Positions 35,889 to 44,238 of a stretch of DNA of 64,000 nt are shown here, in pieces. The position numbers and the translations under genes are program-made. The notes beneath the pieces are model-generated. The model saw only the letters and a program-made list of their open reading frames with translations, did not search any database and was not told where the DNA came from. The number at the start of each line of letters is the position of its first letter. The first letter of the stretch is position 1. Source of the stretch: Lentzea albida (lineage in GTDB: Bacteria; Actinomycetota; Actinomycetes; Mycobacteriales; Pseudonocardiaceae); NCBI RefSeq assembly GCF_900111005.1, contig NZ_FOFV01000009.1, positions 124,001 through 188,000 on the forward strand, in the 5' to 3' direction.

Positions 35889-37286
35889 GTGGACGACCGG
35901 CGGCTGGCCGCGATCCCGCAGCGACTGCGGGCGTCGTGGTTGCGCAGTGAGCGGTACGGCGTGCCCGAGGACGAGGTGCGACCGGTCTTCACCGGCACGG
36001 TCGACACGTCCTCGCTGTTCTACGAGTGCGGCCACGAGGTGCTGCGCGGCCTGCACGCCACGCTGTCCGACGAGCCCATCAGCCTGATGATCACCGACAG
36101 CGACGGCCTCGTCCTGACCAGGCTCTGCACCGATCCGGGCATCGTCCGCTCCCTCGACCGCGTCTACCTCGCCCCCGGTTTCCACTTCGCCGAGACCAAC
36201 GCCGGCACGAACGGCCTGGGCCTCGCGCTCGCCGACCGCACGGCGTCGCTGGTCCGCGCCGACGAGCACTACTGCACGGGCCTGCGCGGCTACACGTGCG
36301 CGGCCGTGCCGGTGCTCGACCCGGTGTCCGGGGCCCTCGCGGGCAGCGTGAACCTCACGACCTGGTCCGACCAGTCGTCCGACCTGCTCCTGGCGCTCGC
36401 GCAGGCCGCGGCGGGCAACACGGCGGCGTTGATGCTGGCCCGCGCCTCGGGCCGCAAGGCGCGCCCGACCCCGCGCGGCGAGGTGTTCCGCGTCTACTCG
36501 GACCGGGTGGCGCCGCCGAAGCTGTCCGCGTCCTGGACGTCGGCGGTGGCGACGGCGGCCGAGGCCATGCGGGAGGACCGCGTGGTGGCCGTCGTCGGCG
36601 AGCCGGGAGCGGGCAAGACGGCGCTGGCCACGTGCGCACGCCGGTCCGTCCGCCCCCGCGAACGCCTGCTCAACGCCCGCCCACCGGCCCCCGACGCCGT
36701 CGGGGAGTGGCTGCGCCTGTGGACCCCGGAACTGGGCAAGGCCGACACGTGCGTCGTCGTCTCGGACGTCGACGCGCTGCCGGCGTGGGCCGCGTCGTCA
36801 CTCGCGCCGCTGCTGACCGGGTTCGTGCTGACCGCGACCGAGGCCCTGCCCGAGGCGCTGGCCCCGCTGGTGGACGTCGTCGTGGAGGCCCCGGCCCTGC
36901 GGTTCCGCCCCGACGACATCCTGCCGCTCGCCCACTACTTCGCGCACCGCGACCGGGGCCGCGAGGTCACGTTCACCTCGGCCGCCGCCCGCGCGCTGCT
37001 GTCGTACGAGTGGCCGGAGAACACCAGGCAGCTGCGCCACGTCGTGCGCGTCGCCGCGGCCCGGTCCGACGTCGTCGACGTGCAGCACCTGCCCGCCGAG
37101 GTGTTCACCAGCGTCGGCCACCGGCTGAGCCGGTTGCAGGTGCTGGAACGCGACGAGATCGTGCGCTGCCTGACCGCGCCGGGCGCGACGATCGCGCAGG
37201 CGTCCGCCGAGCTCGGCATCGGGCGGGCGACGATCTACCGCAAGATGGCGCAGTACGGCATCAAGGCCGACCAGATCAGGGGCTAG
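35889..37286 (+). CDS. GAF-domain, Fis-type transcriptional regulator (MimR/AcoR-like)
   Basis: The 465-residue protein has a GAF-type sensor region (about 45-185), an AAA-like domain with Walker A GEPGAGKT (237-244), and a C-terminal Fis-type helix-turn-helix (TIAQASAELGIGRATIYRKM, about 437-456). No GAFTGA loop is visible, so sigma-54 activation is unlikely, as is usual in actinobacterial members. The GTG start is preceded by GAGGAGG. It lies divergent from the amidohydrolase operon, the arrangement in which related regulators switch on alkane or ketone oxidation genes. Confidence 0.87.
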   Translation: MDDRRLAAIPQRLRASWLRSERYGVPEDEVRPVFTGTVDTSSLFYECGHEVLRGLHATLSDEPISLMITDSDGLVLTRLCTDPGIVRSLDRVYLAPGFHFAETNAGTNGLGLALADRTASLVRADEHYCTGLRGYTCAAVPVLDPVSGALAGSVNLTTWSDQSSDLLLALAQAAAGNTAALMLARASGRKARPTPRGEVFRVYSDRVAPPKLSASWTSAVATAAEAMREDRVVAVVGEPGAGKTALATCARRSVRPRERLLNARPPAPDAVGEWLRLWTPELGKADTCVVVSDVDALPAWAASSLAPLLTGFVLTATEALPEALAPLVDVVVEAPALRFRPDDILPLAHYFAHRDRGREVTFTSAAARALLSYEWPENTRQLRHVVRVAAARSDVVDVQHLPAEVFTSVGHRLSRLQVLERDEIVRCLTAPGATIAQASAELGIGRATIYRKMAQYGIKADQIRG

Positions 37287-38352
37287 TCACCGCGTTGGCG
37301 ATGCGCAGTGTCATCTCCTGCTGGGTGGCGTCCCTGACCGTGGGCGTGAAGGAGTAGGCGATGCGCCGCTGCTGGTCGCGCGTCGAGAACATGCCCGCGT
37401 TGTAGCCGTACCACTCCCCCGTCTTGCCCCACACCTCGACGCCGTTGACCGTGAAGGTCTGCAGTCCGGTGCCGTACCTCGCGGGCGTTCCGTCCACCAT
37501 GGACACCTCTGGCAGGGTGAACATCAGCTCCAGCAACGGTTCGGGCAGCAGTCGGCCACCGAACAGCGCGTCGATGAACCGGGTGAGGTCACCGGTCGTG
37601 GACACCATGTCGCCCTCGCCGTGGGCGCGGGACGAGTTGAAGTCGCTGACGTCGACCCTCTGCCCCGAGACGTCCAGGTAGCCGTGCACGTGCGCGCCGC
37701 GGATGGTGGTCTCGTTCCGTTGCGGCACATAGGTCTTGGTGAGGCCCAGCGGGCGCGTGACGCGTTCTTCGACCTCCCGCGCGAGGTCCCGGCCGGTGAT
37801 CTTCTCGACGATCATCGTGGCGAGCAGGTAGTTGATGCCGCGGTACTCCTGCCTGGTGCCGGGCGGGAACTTCGGCCCGCTCTCCGGGATGAGGTCCCGG
37901 AGCCGCTGCGGCGTCCACCGGTCGTAGCGGTGCGCGAGGACCTTCTCCGGCGTGCTCAGGTCCGGGTAGCCGACCTCGTTCGGGATGCCGCTGGTGTGGT
38001 CGAGGAGCTGGCCGACCGTCACGGCGTCCAGCGACTCGGGCACGTCCGGGAAGAAGTGGCGGACCTTCGTTTCGAGGCTGAGCCTGCGTTCCGCCACGAG
38101 CTGCAGCGCGACCGTCGCCACGAACACCTTGGTGACGCTGCCGATCCGGAACCTGTCGTCCGGGCGGACCTCGCGCCGGCCGTCCGCGAGGCCTTCCGCG
38201 CCGTACCAGCGGCCGGCCGGACCGGCCACCCGCAGCTGCGCCGACGTCGCCACCGGGTGCTCCAGGTCGGCGATGGCAGCGTGCAGCAGTTCCGGTTGCA
38301 GGGGCGGTAAGGGAGTCACGGCGACAAGGGCCGCGATCAGGAGTGATTTCAT
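37276..38352 (-). CDS. Secreted serine hydrolase (class C beta-lactamase / DD-peptidase-like)
   Basis: The 358-residue protein has a short signal-like N-terminus and the catalytic S72-V-T-K75. The second motif is EYRGINY where YSN is usual, so the Asn is replaced. The third is WGKTGEWYG, KTG-like. It is probably a peptidase or esterase outside the cell. The ATG at 38352 directly follows two overlapping inverted repeats in the leader. Its 3' end overlaps the convergent GAF/Fis regulator by 11 bases. Confidence 0.82.
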   Translation of the reverse strand: MKSLLIAALVAVTPLPPLQPELLHAAIADLEHPVATSAQLRVAGPAGRWYGAEGLADGRREVRPDDRFRIGSVTKVFVATVALQLVAERRLSLETKVRHFFPDVPESLDAVTVGQLLDHTSGIPNEVGYPDLSTPEKVLAHRYDRWTPQRLRDLIPESGPKFPPGTRQEYRGINYLLATMIVEKITGRDLAREVEERVTRPLGLTKTYVPQRNETTIRGAHVHGYLDVSGQRVDVSDFNSSRAHGEGDMVSTTGDLTRFIDALFGGRLLPEPLLELMFTLPEVSMVDGTPARYGTGLQTFTVNGVEVWGKTGEWYGYNAGMFSTRDQQRRIAYSFTPTVRDATQQEMTLRIANAVTSP

Positions 38353-38383
38353 GATCACCACCGTGCCGTGGTGATCACGGCAC
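38352..38383 (-). promoter_or_regulatory. Two overlapping, mutually exclusive inverted repeats at the serine hydrolase start
   Basis: In the minus-strand RNA, GTGCCGTG/CACGGCAC (8 bp, 5-base loop) overlaps TGATCACCAC/GTGGTGATCA (10 bp, 6-base loop). The second hairpin would hide the weak GGTGG ribosome site and the base of the start codon; the first excludes it. As DNA they could be an operator instead. Confidence 0.45.
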
Positions 38384-38389
38384 GGACAG

Positions 38390-38425
38390 GGTGCCGGCCC
38401 CCGCTCTCGCGGTGGGGCCGGCACC
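38390..38425 (-). terminator. Terminator hairpin after purQ
   Basis: A perfect 12-bp stem GGTGCCGGCCCC/GGGGCCGGCACC with a 12-base loop lies just beyond the purQ stop on the minus strand. No U-tract. Confidence 0.7.
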
Positions 38426-38432
38426 AGCACCG

Positions 38433-39101
38433 CTAGCGGACCGCGCGCACGCCGTTCGAGAAGAACGCGAGCCGCACCTCGCGGTCGATCGCCCGCTCCG
38501 GGTGGTCCATCAGCCCGAACGCGAGCCCGTCGGCGCTCGTGACACCGGCGATGTCGTCGAACGAGCCGTCGGGGTTCGAGTCCTTCTCGTAGCGCAGCGC
38601 GACGCGGAAGCCCGCGGTCTCGCTGCCCGGGTCGAAGCGGCCCTCGCCGTGCGCGCACGGGAAGGTCAGCGTCTGGCCGCCGAGGCCGGTGAGCCACGGG
38701 CTGTCGTTGTCGTTCTCGACGACGTGCCGCTGGTTCTCCTCGTTGCGGAACGTGCCGGCGCTGTTGACCTTCAGGCCGACCTTGCCGAAGCAGCCGCCGC
38801 GCACCGCGATCTGGAACCCGTTGCAGATGCCGATCAGCGGACGCGTGCGCGCCGCCTCGAACTGGTCCGCGAGGTGGCTGCGCAGCAACGCCGCCGCCAC
38901 CGCGCCACCGCCGAGGTGGTCACCGAACGAGAACCCGCCGGGGATGCAGAGGATGTCGGCGTCGTCGAGCCGCTCGGTGCCCGCCAGCAGGTCGGCCGCG
39001 AACCTCATCCGCGGCTGCGCACCCACCTCGGCGAACGCTCGGACGGTCTCCTCCTGGCAGTTGGTGCCGGGCAGGTACAGGACGTTGACGGTCGGCTTCA
39101 T
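38433..39101 (-). CDS. purQ: Phosphoribosylformylglycinamidine synthase glutaminase subunit
   Basis: The 222-residue class I glutamine amidotransferase has the nucleophile C93 in IGICNGFQIAV and the downstream HGEGRF region. It releases ammonia for PurL in the fourth step of purine synthesis. The ATG overlaps the purL stop (ATGA), so the subunits are coupled. A strong hairpin follows. Confidence 0.92.
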   Translation of the reverse strand: MKPTVNVLYLPGTNCQEETVRAFAEVGAQPRMRFAADLLAGTERLDDADILCIPGGFSFGDHLGGGAVAAALLRSHLADQFEAARTRPLIGICNGFQIAVRGGCFGKVGLKVNSAGTFRNEENQRHVVENDNDSPWLTGLGGQTLTFPCAHGEGRFDPGSETAGFRVALRYEKDSNPDGSFDDIAGVTSADGLAFGLMDHPERAIDREVRLAFFSNGVRAVR

Positions 39102-41881
39102 GCGATCCTCGCCGTGAACGAGTTGAGCCAGCCGTCGCGCGCGGCCGGTGCGAACAGGTCGATGCCTTCGAGCCCGATCCCGGTGCCCTCCAGCGTGCCT
39201 TCGAGGGTGCCGAGGACGACGGGGTTCAGCTCGGCCGGCAGGGCGGCGACGTCGTCGGGGGTGACCTCGACGACGGCACCGACGCGGTGCTCGGCGAAGA
39301 GCGACGCGGTGGTCCCGGACTCCAGCCTCACGCCGATGCCGCTCGCGAGCACGCCCTGGGCGAGCGTGGCCGCGACGCCGCCGGCGCCGATGCGGGCGCC
39401 GCTGCGCAGCAGGGCCCTGCTCGCGGCGAGCGCGGTCAGGTAGCTGTCCACATCGGACAGTTCCAGGTCGTCCAGCGCGCCGGTCGGCAGGCTGAGCTTG
39501 CGCGCGGCGACCGTGCCGACCGGGGACGGGGTCTCCAGGCCGACGCGCACGAGCACGTTGCCCGGCGTGGTCCACTGCTCGCGCAGCAGGCGGTCGGTGT
39601 GCGGCACCTTGCCCAGTGCGGACAGGAACACCGCGGGCGGCACGCTGACGAGGCCCTCGTCGGTCTGCACGGACCCGGCCGACGAGTCCTTGCCCGAGAT
39701 CAGCGGCACGCCGAAGTGGCGCACCAGCACGGCGAGCTCGTCGACCATGCCGACCAGCCACTCGCGCCAGTGCGGGGACAGGTGCGGGGTGTAGAAGTTG
39801 TCGCACATGCAGATGTCCTTGACCTCGACACCCGCGAGCACCTGGCCCGCGATCGCCGAGCAGAACATCTGACGGGTCGCGGCGACCGGGTCCGCGTCGA
39901 ACATCCACGGGTTGAACGCGGTGTTCAGCACGGCCGCGGCGGGCGACCCGGTGACCGGCGTGCCGGCCCAGTAGGCCGTGCGGACCGAGTGCTCGGTGCC
40001 GTAGTGCGGGCCGTACCAGGTGTTGCCCTGGACGGTGGAGTCGTACTGCGAGTCGGCGAAGTGCTGCGAGGCGACCTCGGCGTCGGCGACGACCTCCTCC
40101 AGCAGCCCGGCGAGCTGCGTGGGCGCGAGCTCGGGCCACTCCACCACGTCGGTCGGACGCGGCGGCGCGCCGACCTCGACGCGTTCGACCTCGAGGTCGA
40201 GCAGGTCGTACGCCACGTCGAAGCCGGTCTCGCCCTGGTGGGCCGGCACCTCGTCGGGGGCGCCCGCGATCAGCGCCTCCTCGGTCAGGTCGGGGGCGTG
40301 GAACACGTGGTAGCGACCCGTGTCCGCGAACCGTCCGATGACCGTCGAACGGACCATGTGGCGGTCGAGGATCTGCTTCGCCCGCGCCTGGTGCTCCGGC
40401 GGGACGGCGAGCAGCATGCGCTCCTGCGACTCGGACAGCAGGATCCGCCACATCGGCAGCGCCGCGGTCTTGAGCGGCACCAGTGCGGTGTTGATCCACA
40501 CGCCGCACGCCTCGCCGATCTCACCGACGGCGCTGTTCAGGCCCGCACCCCCGACGTCGGTCAGCGCGCTCATGCAGCCCGCCTCGCGCAGCTCGATCAG
40601 GGCCTTGCGGAACTTGACCTGCTCGAGCGGTGCGCCGATCTGCACGGCGGCCGTGTCCATCGTGGCGCCCGCGGAGCTCGCGGACGCGCCGTGGATGCCC
40701 TCGTTGCCGGTCAGGCCGCCGATGAGCACGACGAAGTCGCCGGGACGCGGGGTGCCGCGCTGCGCCGCCGACACGGGCAGCAGGCCGATGCTGCCGCCGA
40801 GCGCGAACGGCTTGGCGCGGTAGCTCGGGTGGAACGTCATGCGCGACGACATCATCGGCACGCCGAACGTGTTGCCGTACTCCTTGATCGCCCGGATCGT
40901 CTCGCCCGCGAGCCTCTTCGCGTCGGGACGGCCCTTGATCGGCGCGGGCGCCTCGGGCTCGCCGACGGCGGTGTACTCGAAGCTGCCGATCGGGTCGGCG
41001 GACAGGCCCGTGCCGAGGATGTCGCGCAGCACGCCGCCGAGCTTGGTCAGCTGGCCGAAGTAGCCGGAGATGGCCGACGGGCCGTTGTGCGTCTCGGCCT
41101 TGATGGCGATCGCGTGGCCGTCGTAGAAGTCCCAGACGCCCGCGTTGTCGTGGAACATGCTCAGCACGTTCGGGTTGTCGACGTCCTTCGCGGCCTGCAC
41201 GAGCCGGCCGAGCAGGCTGCCGAGCGACTTCCAGGTGGTGTGCGCGCAGTGGTCGCTCCAGCGGGCGTCCAGCGCCTCCAGCAGCACGTCGGTGACGAAC
41301 TCGTCCTTCAGCGTCTCCTGGACGTGCTGGACGTGCTTCATCTGGGCGAGCGAGAGGTTGCGGCCACCGGCCACGCCCAGCGCGGCGAGCGCCTCGTCGT
41401 CGAGCCCGCGCAGGTCGTACTGCGCGGCCGACTCGTAGTGGCCCTGCGGCACGAGGGTGTCGTAGTGCGGTTCCTCGTCGTGCAGCTCTTCGATCGTCGC
41501 GTTGAACCGCGTGGCGGCGACCAGGTCCCTCAGCTGCGGCGATGCCGACCTGTAGCTGGTGGCGACCTTGCCCGCGCGGGCCTTCACCCCGAGCAACCCG
41601 CACACGGTGATGATCGAGTCGCTCTCGTTGTCGACCACGCCGCGCTTGTAGGCGACCTGCACGGCACCGGCGTCCAACGGCCGGTCCAGCGACACCTCGA
41701 CGTCGAGCTGGTCCCCGAGCACGGCGGCCACGTCGGCGAGCGCGGCGGGATCCGGCGTGCCCTCGAACTCGACGTAGTAGTCGCGCCACACCTCGAGGTC
41801 GTCGAGCCCCCACGATCGGCCGAGCTCACGGATGTCGGGCTCCGCGACCCCCGCGGAGCGAACCGAGAACTTGTGGATCAA
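39098..41881 (-). CDS. purL: Phosphoribosylformylglycinamidine synthase, long form with PurS-like N-terminus
   Basis: The start is a TTG at 41881 preceded by CAGGAGGA, giving 927 residues; the open frame reaches 41971. The first about 170 residues (KFSVRSAGVAEPDIRELG onward, with VEVSLDRPLDAGAVQVAYKR) look like fused PurS-type modules. The rest is the two-fold AIR-synthase-like catalytic region, with HNGPSAISGYFGQ, LIGGLTGNEGIHGASASSAG and DVGGAGLNSAVGE. Actinobacteria usually carry a PurL of about 750 residues with separate PurS, so this may be a second or transferred FGAM synthase. It uses PurQ from the next gene. Confidence 0.88.
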   Translation of the reverse strand: MIHKFSVRSAGVAEPDIRELGRSWGLDDLEVWRDYYVEFEGTPDPAALADVAAVLGDQLDVEVSLDRPLDAGAVQVAYKRGVVDNESDSIITVCGLLGVKARAGKVATSYRSASPQLRDLVAATRFNATIEELHDEEPHYDTLVPQGHYESAAQYDLRGLDDEALAALGVAGGRNLSLAQMKHVQHVQETLKDEFVTDVLLEALDARWSDHCAHTTWKSLGSLLGRLVQAAKDVDNPNVLSMFHDNAGVWDFYDGHAIAIKAETHNGPSAISGYFGQLTKLGGVLRDILGTGLSADPIGSFEYTAVGEPEAPAPIKGRPDAKRLAGETIRAIKEYGNTFGVPMMSSRMTFHPSYRAKPFALGGSIGLLPVSAAQRGTPRPGDFVVLIGGLTGNEGIHGASASSAGATMDTAAVQIGAPLEQVKFRKALIELREAGCMSALTDVGGAGLNSAVGEIGEACGVWINTALVPLKTAALPMWRILLSESQERMLLAVPPEHQARAKQILDRHMVRSTVIGRFADTGRYHVFHAPDLTEEALIAGAPDEVPAHQGETGFDVAYDLLDLEVERVEVGAPPRPTDVVEWPELAPTQLAGLLEEVVADAEVASQHFADSQYDSTVQGNTWYGPHYGTEHSVRTAYWAGTPVTGSPAAAVLNTAFNPWMFDADPVAATRQMFCSAIAGQVLAGVEVKDICMCDNFYTPHLSPHWREWLVGMVDELAVLVRHFGVPLISGKDSSAGSVQTDEGLVSVPPAVFLSALGKVPHTDRLLREQWTTPGNVLVRVGLETPSPVGTVAARKLSLPTGALDDLELSDVDSYLTALAASRALLRSGARIGAGGVAATLAQGVLASGIGVRLESGTTASLFAEHRVGAVVEVTPDDVAALPAELNPVVLGTLEGTLEGTGIGLEGIDLFAPAARDGWLNSFTARIA

Positions 41882-42062
41882 CAATCCTCCTGGAGCTGAA
41901 CGGTCGGGAACCATTGTCCCTGGCAGCGACCGCGCTCGTGGAGGCACCCAGGCATCCGGGCGAGGCCGCACTGCGACACACGCAGCACCCTAGGCGAACA
42001 GCGCGCACCGACTCGAATCCACGTGACGCGACGCGCGTCACCCACCACTTCGGGGGGACCAC

Positions 42063-42989
42063 TTGAACCAGCACGACCTGTCCTGGGCGGACGCCCACCC
42101 GGGCTCCGGGCCCTTCCTGGGCGAGATCTACTCGCTGGCGTTCGTCCGCGGTGTCGCCCCGCTCGACGCCCTGCGGCGCGCCGGCGGTCTGGAGGACACG
42201 CTGGCGGACCGCACGCCGGGGGAGATCGCGGAGACGCACGACTACGACGACGGCTACCCGGAGGTGGTCTCCGCGTTCGGGCTCGGCGAGTGGGCGGTCC
42301 TCGTCCAGCCGACCGGGTTCTCGCTGACCCACGTCGTGGACGCGCTCTCCCGCGGCACCGAGGCCGTCGCGGTCCTGCGGCACGACTACGCCTCGCCGAA
42401 CTTCACCCACGCCGTGGACGGCACCGTCACGACGTGGTTCAACCTCAACTACCCGGAACAACGCGGCGGCGAGGACCCGGACCGCCTGCTGCCGCTGATG
42501 CTCGAGGCCGGGTTGGCCTACCCGGACGACGACGATGACGACGACGAGAGCTGGCGGCTGCGCTACGAGGAGCCGGTGGCCCGCGCGCTGCGGCTGACCG
42601 GCCTGATCACCGGCGTTCTGCCCACGTTCGACCAGGTCACGGCCTCGTTGCCGAGCATGCACGTCGACACCTGGTTCAGCCGCACGAAGCCGTCGAGGGG
42701 AAACAGGTCCGAGGTGGCCGCGCTCGTCGCCGAGCTGGGCGTGGGCGACACCCCGGGTCTCGCCGCCGCGCTGGCCGCAGCCGACCGGGGCGAGCCCGTC
42801 GTCGTCACCCAGGACAGCGACCTGGGCCGGCACGTGCGTGAATGGTCAACCCTCGCCCGCCGGGCGAGTTGGTCGCTCAACGACCCCGGAGCGCGGTACC
42901 GGTTGAGCGACGGAGAACGCACCCGCGGCTACCGCTTCGGCCACCTCGTCCCGGCCCTCGCCGCCGCCTTCCGATCGGACCTGGCCTGA
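42063..42989 (+). CDS. DUF6461-like protein, function unknown
   Basis: The 308-residue protein starts at a TTG preceded by GGGGGGA. It has the pattern of the DUF6461 group: LSFAF-type N-terminal strand (GEIYSLAFVRGVAPLDALRR), GEWAVLVQPTGF, TTWFNLNYPEQRGG, and an acidic run (YPDDDDDDDE, about 153-162). Such proteins are frequent and divergent in actinomycetes and no activity is known. Its stop overlaps the methyltransferase ATG by one base. Confidence 0.72.
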   Translation: MNQHDLSWADAHPGSGPFLGEIYSLAFVRGVAPLDALRRAGGLEDTLADRTPGEIAETHDYDDGYPEVVSAFGLGEWAVLVQPTGFSLTHVVDALSRGTEAVAVLRHDYASPNFTHAVDGTVTTWFNLNYPEQRGGEDPDRLLPLMLEAGLAYPDDDDDDDESWRLRYEEPVARALRLTGLITGVLPTFDQVTASLPSMHVDTWFSRTKPSRGNRSEVAALVAELGVGDTPGLAAALAAADRGEPVVVTQDSDLGRHVREWSTLARRASWSLNDPGARYRLSDGERTRGYRFGHLVPALAAAFRSDLA

Positions 42990-43810
42990 TGCGGATCCCG
43001 CTCGACGGACTGAGCCACACCGCCCTCTACACGGCCTGGGTGAGGCATCGGGAGGCCGCCGGCGCGGACCCGCTGTTCACCGACCCGCTGGCGGACTTCC
43101 TCGTCGCCGCGGCGGGCGACCACCCGGCGCTGGCCGCGTTCATCGCGCAGATGCAGGACACCTCGAGCGGCTTCCCGTCCTACCACGTGGTGCGCACCCG
43201 GTACTTCGACGACCGGATCAGGTACGCGCTGGACAACGGCGTGCGGCAGGTCGTGGCCCTCGCCGCGGGCGTGGACGGCCGCACCACCCGCCTGCCGTGC
43301 CCGCGCGACACCCGCTGGTTCGAGCTCGACCTGCCGGCCATGATCGAGTTCAAGACCGCACTGGTCGAGCAGTCCGGCCTGACTCCCACCTGTGGGCGGA
43401 TCGGGGTGGCCGCCGACCTCAGAACGGACTGGCCCACCGCCCTGCTCGCCGCCGGGTTCGACCCCCGCAGGCCCACCGCGTGGCTGGTCGAGGGCGTGCT
43501 GATGTACCTCACGCCCGACGAGGGTGACGCGCTCCTGGACGCGGTGACCGCGCTGTCCGCCCCCGGCAGCCACCTGCTGCTCGAACACCTGCAGGTGTCG
43601 ATGCTCGGCGACCGGGGCACGCGGGTGCGGGGCGGGCTGGGCAAGCACGGGGTCGTGTTCGCGGCGGCCCGTGACGACCTGGAGGACTGGCTGGGCGCGT
43701 CCGGGTGGCGGGCGGCGGTGCACGCGGGCGTGGATCCGGCGATCGGGCACGGACGGACCGTCGCGCCGGTGCCCGCGGCCTGGCTGGCTGCCGCGACGCG
43801 CGCCACCTAG
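42989..43810 (+). CDS. SAM-dependent O-methyltransferase (LCMT/PPM-like)
   Basis: The 273-residue class I methyltransferase resembles the leucine-carboxyl-methyltransferase-like family. It has HTALYTAWVRHREAAGADPL, DDRIRYALDNGVRQVVALAAGVDGR (cofactor-binding loop) and WLVEGVLMYLTPDEGDALL. Family members methylate small acids or polyketides. It overlaps the DUF6461-like gene and is followed by about 295 bases with two hairpins before the RiPP locus. Confidence 0.82.
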   Translation: MRIPLDGLSHTALYTAWVRHREAAGADPLFTDPLADFLVAAAGDHPALAAFIAQMQDTSSGFPSYHVVRTRYFDDRIRYALDNGVRQVVALAAGVDGRTTRLPCPRDTRWFELDLPAMIEFKTALVEQSGLTPTCGRIGVAADLRTDWPTALLAAGFDPRRPTAWLVEGVLMYLTPDEGDALLDAVTALSAPGSHLLLEHLQVSMLGDRGTRVRGGLGKHGVVFAAARDDLEDWLGASGWRAAVHAGVDPAIGHGRTVAPVPAAWLAAATRAT

Positions 43811-44105
43811 TTCCGTGCCGGGGCGGTGGTAGCCGCGCGGCAACAGGTCGTCGCACTTCGAGATGTCAGGGACCCGGTGCCGGTGCAGCGTCGGTGTGAC
43901 CGCCACGTGACGCGAAGCGGTCGGCTGTCGTCGTGCGGGTACCGGTCCTGGCCCGCACCCGCACGACGGCGCTGATCCGGTTCCACCCGGCACAGGTCAC
44001 CAAGCTGCCATCACGGCGTCCCCTACCTGCCGTTCGATCCGCTGTCGCCCGCCCTCCCCCCAGGCGACAGTGGAGACCACGAACGAGCGGAAGGAGGTGG
44101 ATCAG
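43811..44105. promoter_or_regulatory. Leader region of the radical-SAM peptide locus, with two hairpins
   Basis: No gene is seen in these 295 bases. Hairpin 1 pairs GTCGTGCGGGT with ACCCGCACGAC (43930-43940 with 43957-43967, 11 bp). Hairpin 2 pairs CTGTCGCC with GGCGACAG (44042-44049 with 44063-44070, 8 bp) and ends about 20 bases before the very strong AAGGAGGTGG site of the peptide gene. The first may terminate the upstream gene; the second may act in the leader. Confidence 0.45.
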
Positions 44106-44207
44106 ATGCTCAAGACCCCGGACTTCGGTGACGAGTACGGCGACCAGGAGGTGCGCTGCGTCGGCACCGGTGGCTACCACGACCTCGGCGACTACTACGG
44201 GATCTGA
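44106..44207 (+). CDS. Candidate RiPP precursor peptide (33 residues)
   Basis: This short ORF has an outstanding ribosome binding site (AAGGAGGTGG, eight bases before the ATG) and lies 31 bases before the radical SAM gene. It encodes MLKTPDFGDEYGDQEVRC and then VGTGGYHDLGDYYGI. Three aromatic-x-Asp units are visible: F7-G-D9, Y11-G-D13 and Y24-H-D26; there is one Cys (C18). Aromatic-x-Asp/Asn units are the crosslink sites used by three-residue cyclophane-forming radical SAM enzymes, so this could be the substrate of its neighbour. A GTG at 44070 in the same frame would give a 45-residue form. Confidence 0.72.
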   Translation: MLKTPDFGDEYGDQEVRCVGTGGYHDLGDYYGI

Positions 44208-44238
44208 TCCACCGCGGGTGCCGAGGGAGGTGCGGGAC

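Noticed and set aside
39287-41899. 870-residue open frame opposite purL
   Set aside because: Antisense shadow; no family pattern, and purL motifs are intact on the other strand.
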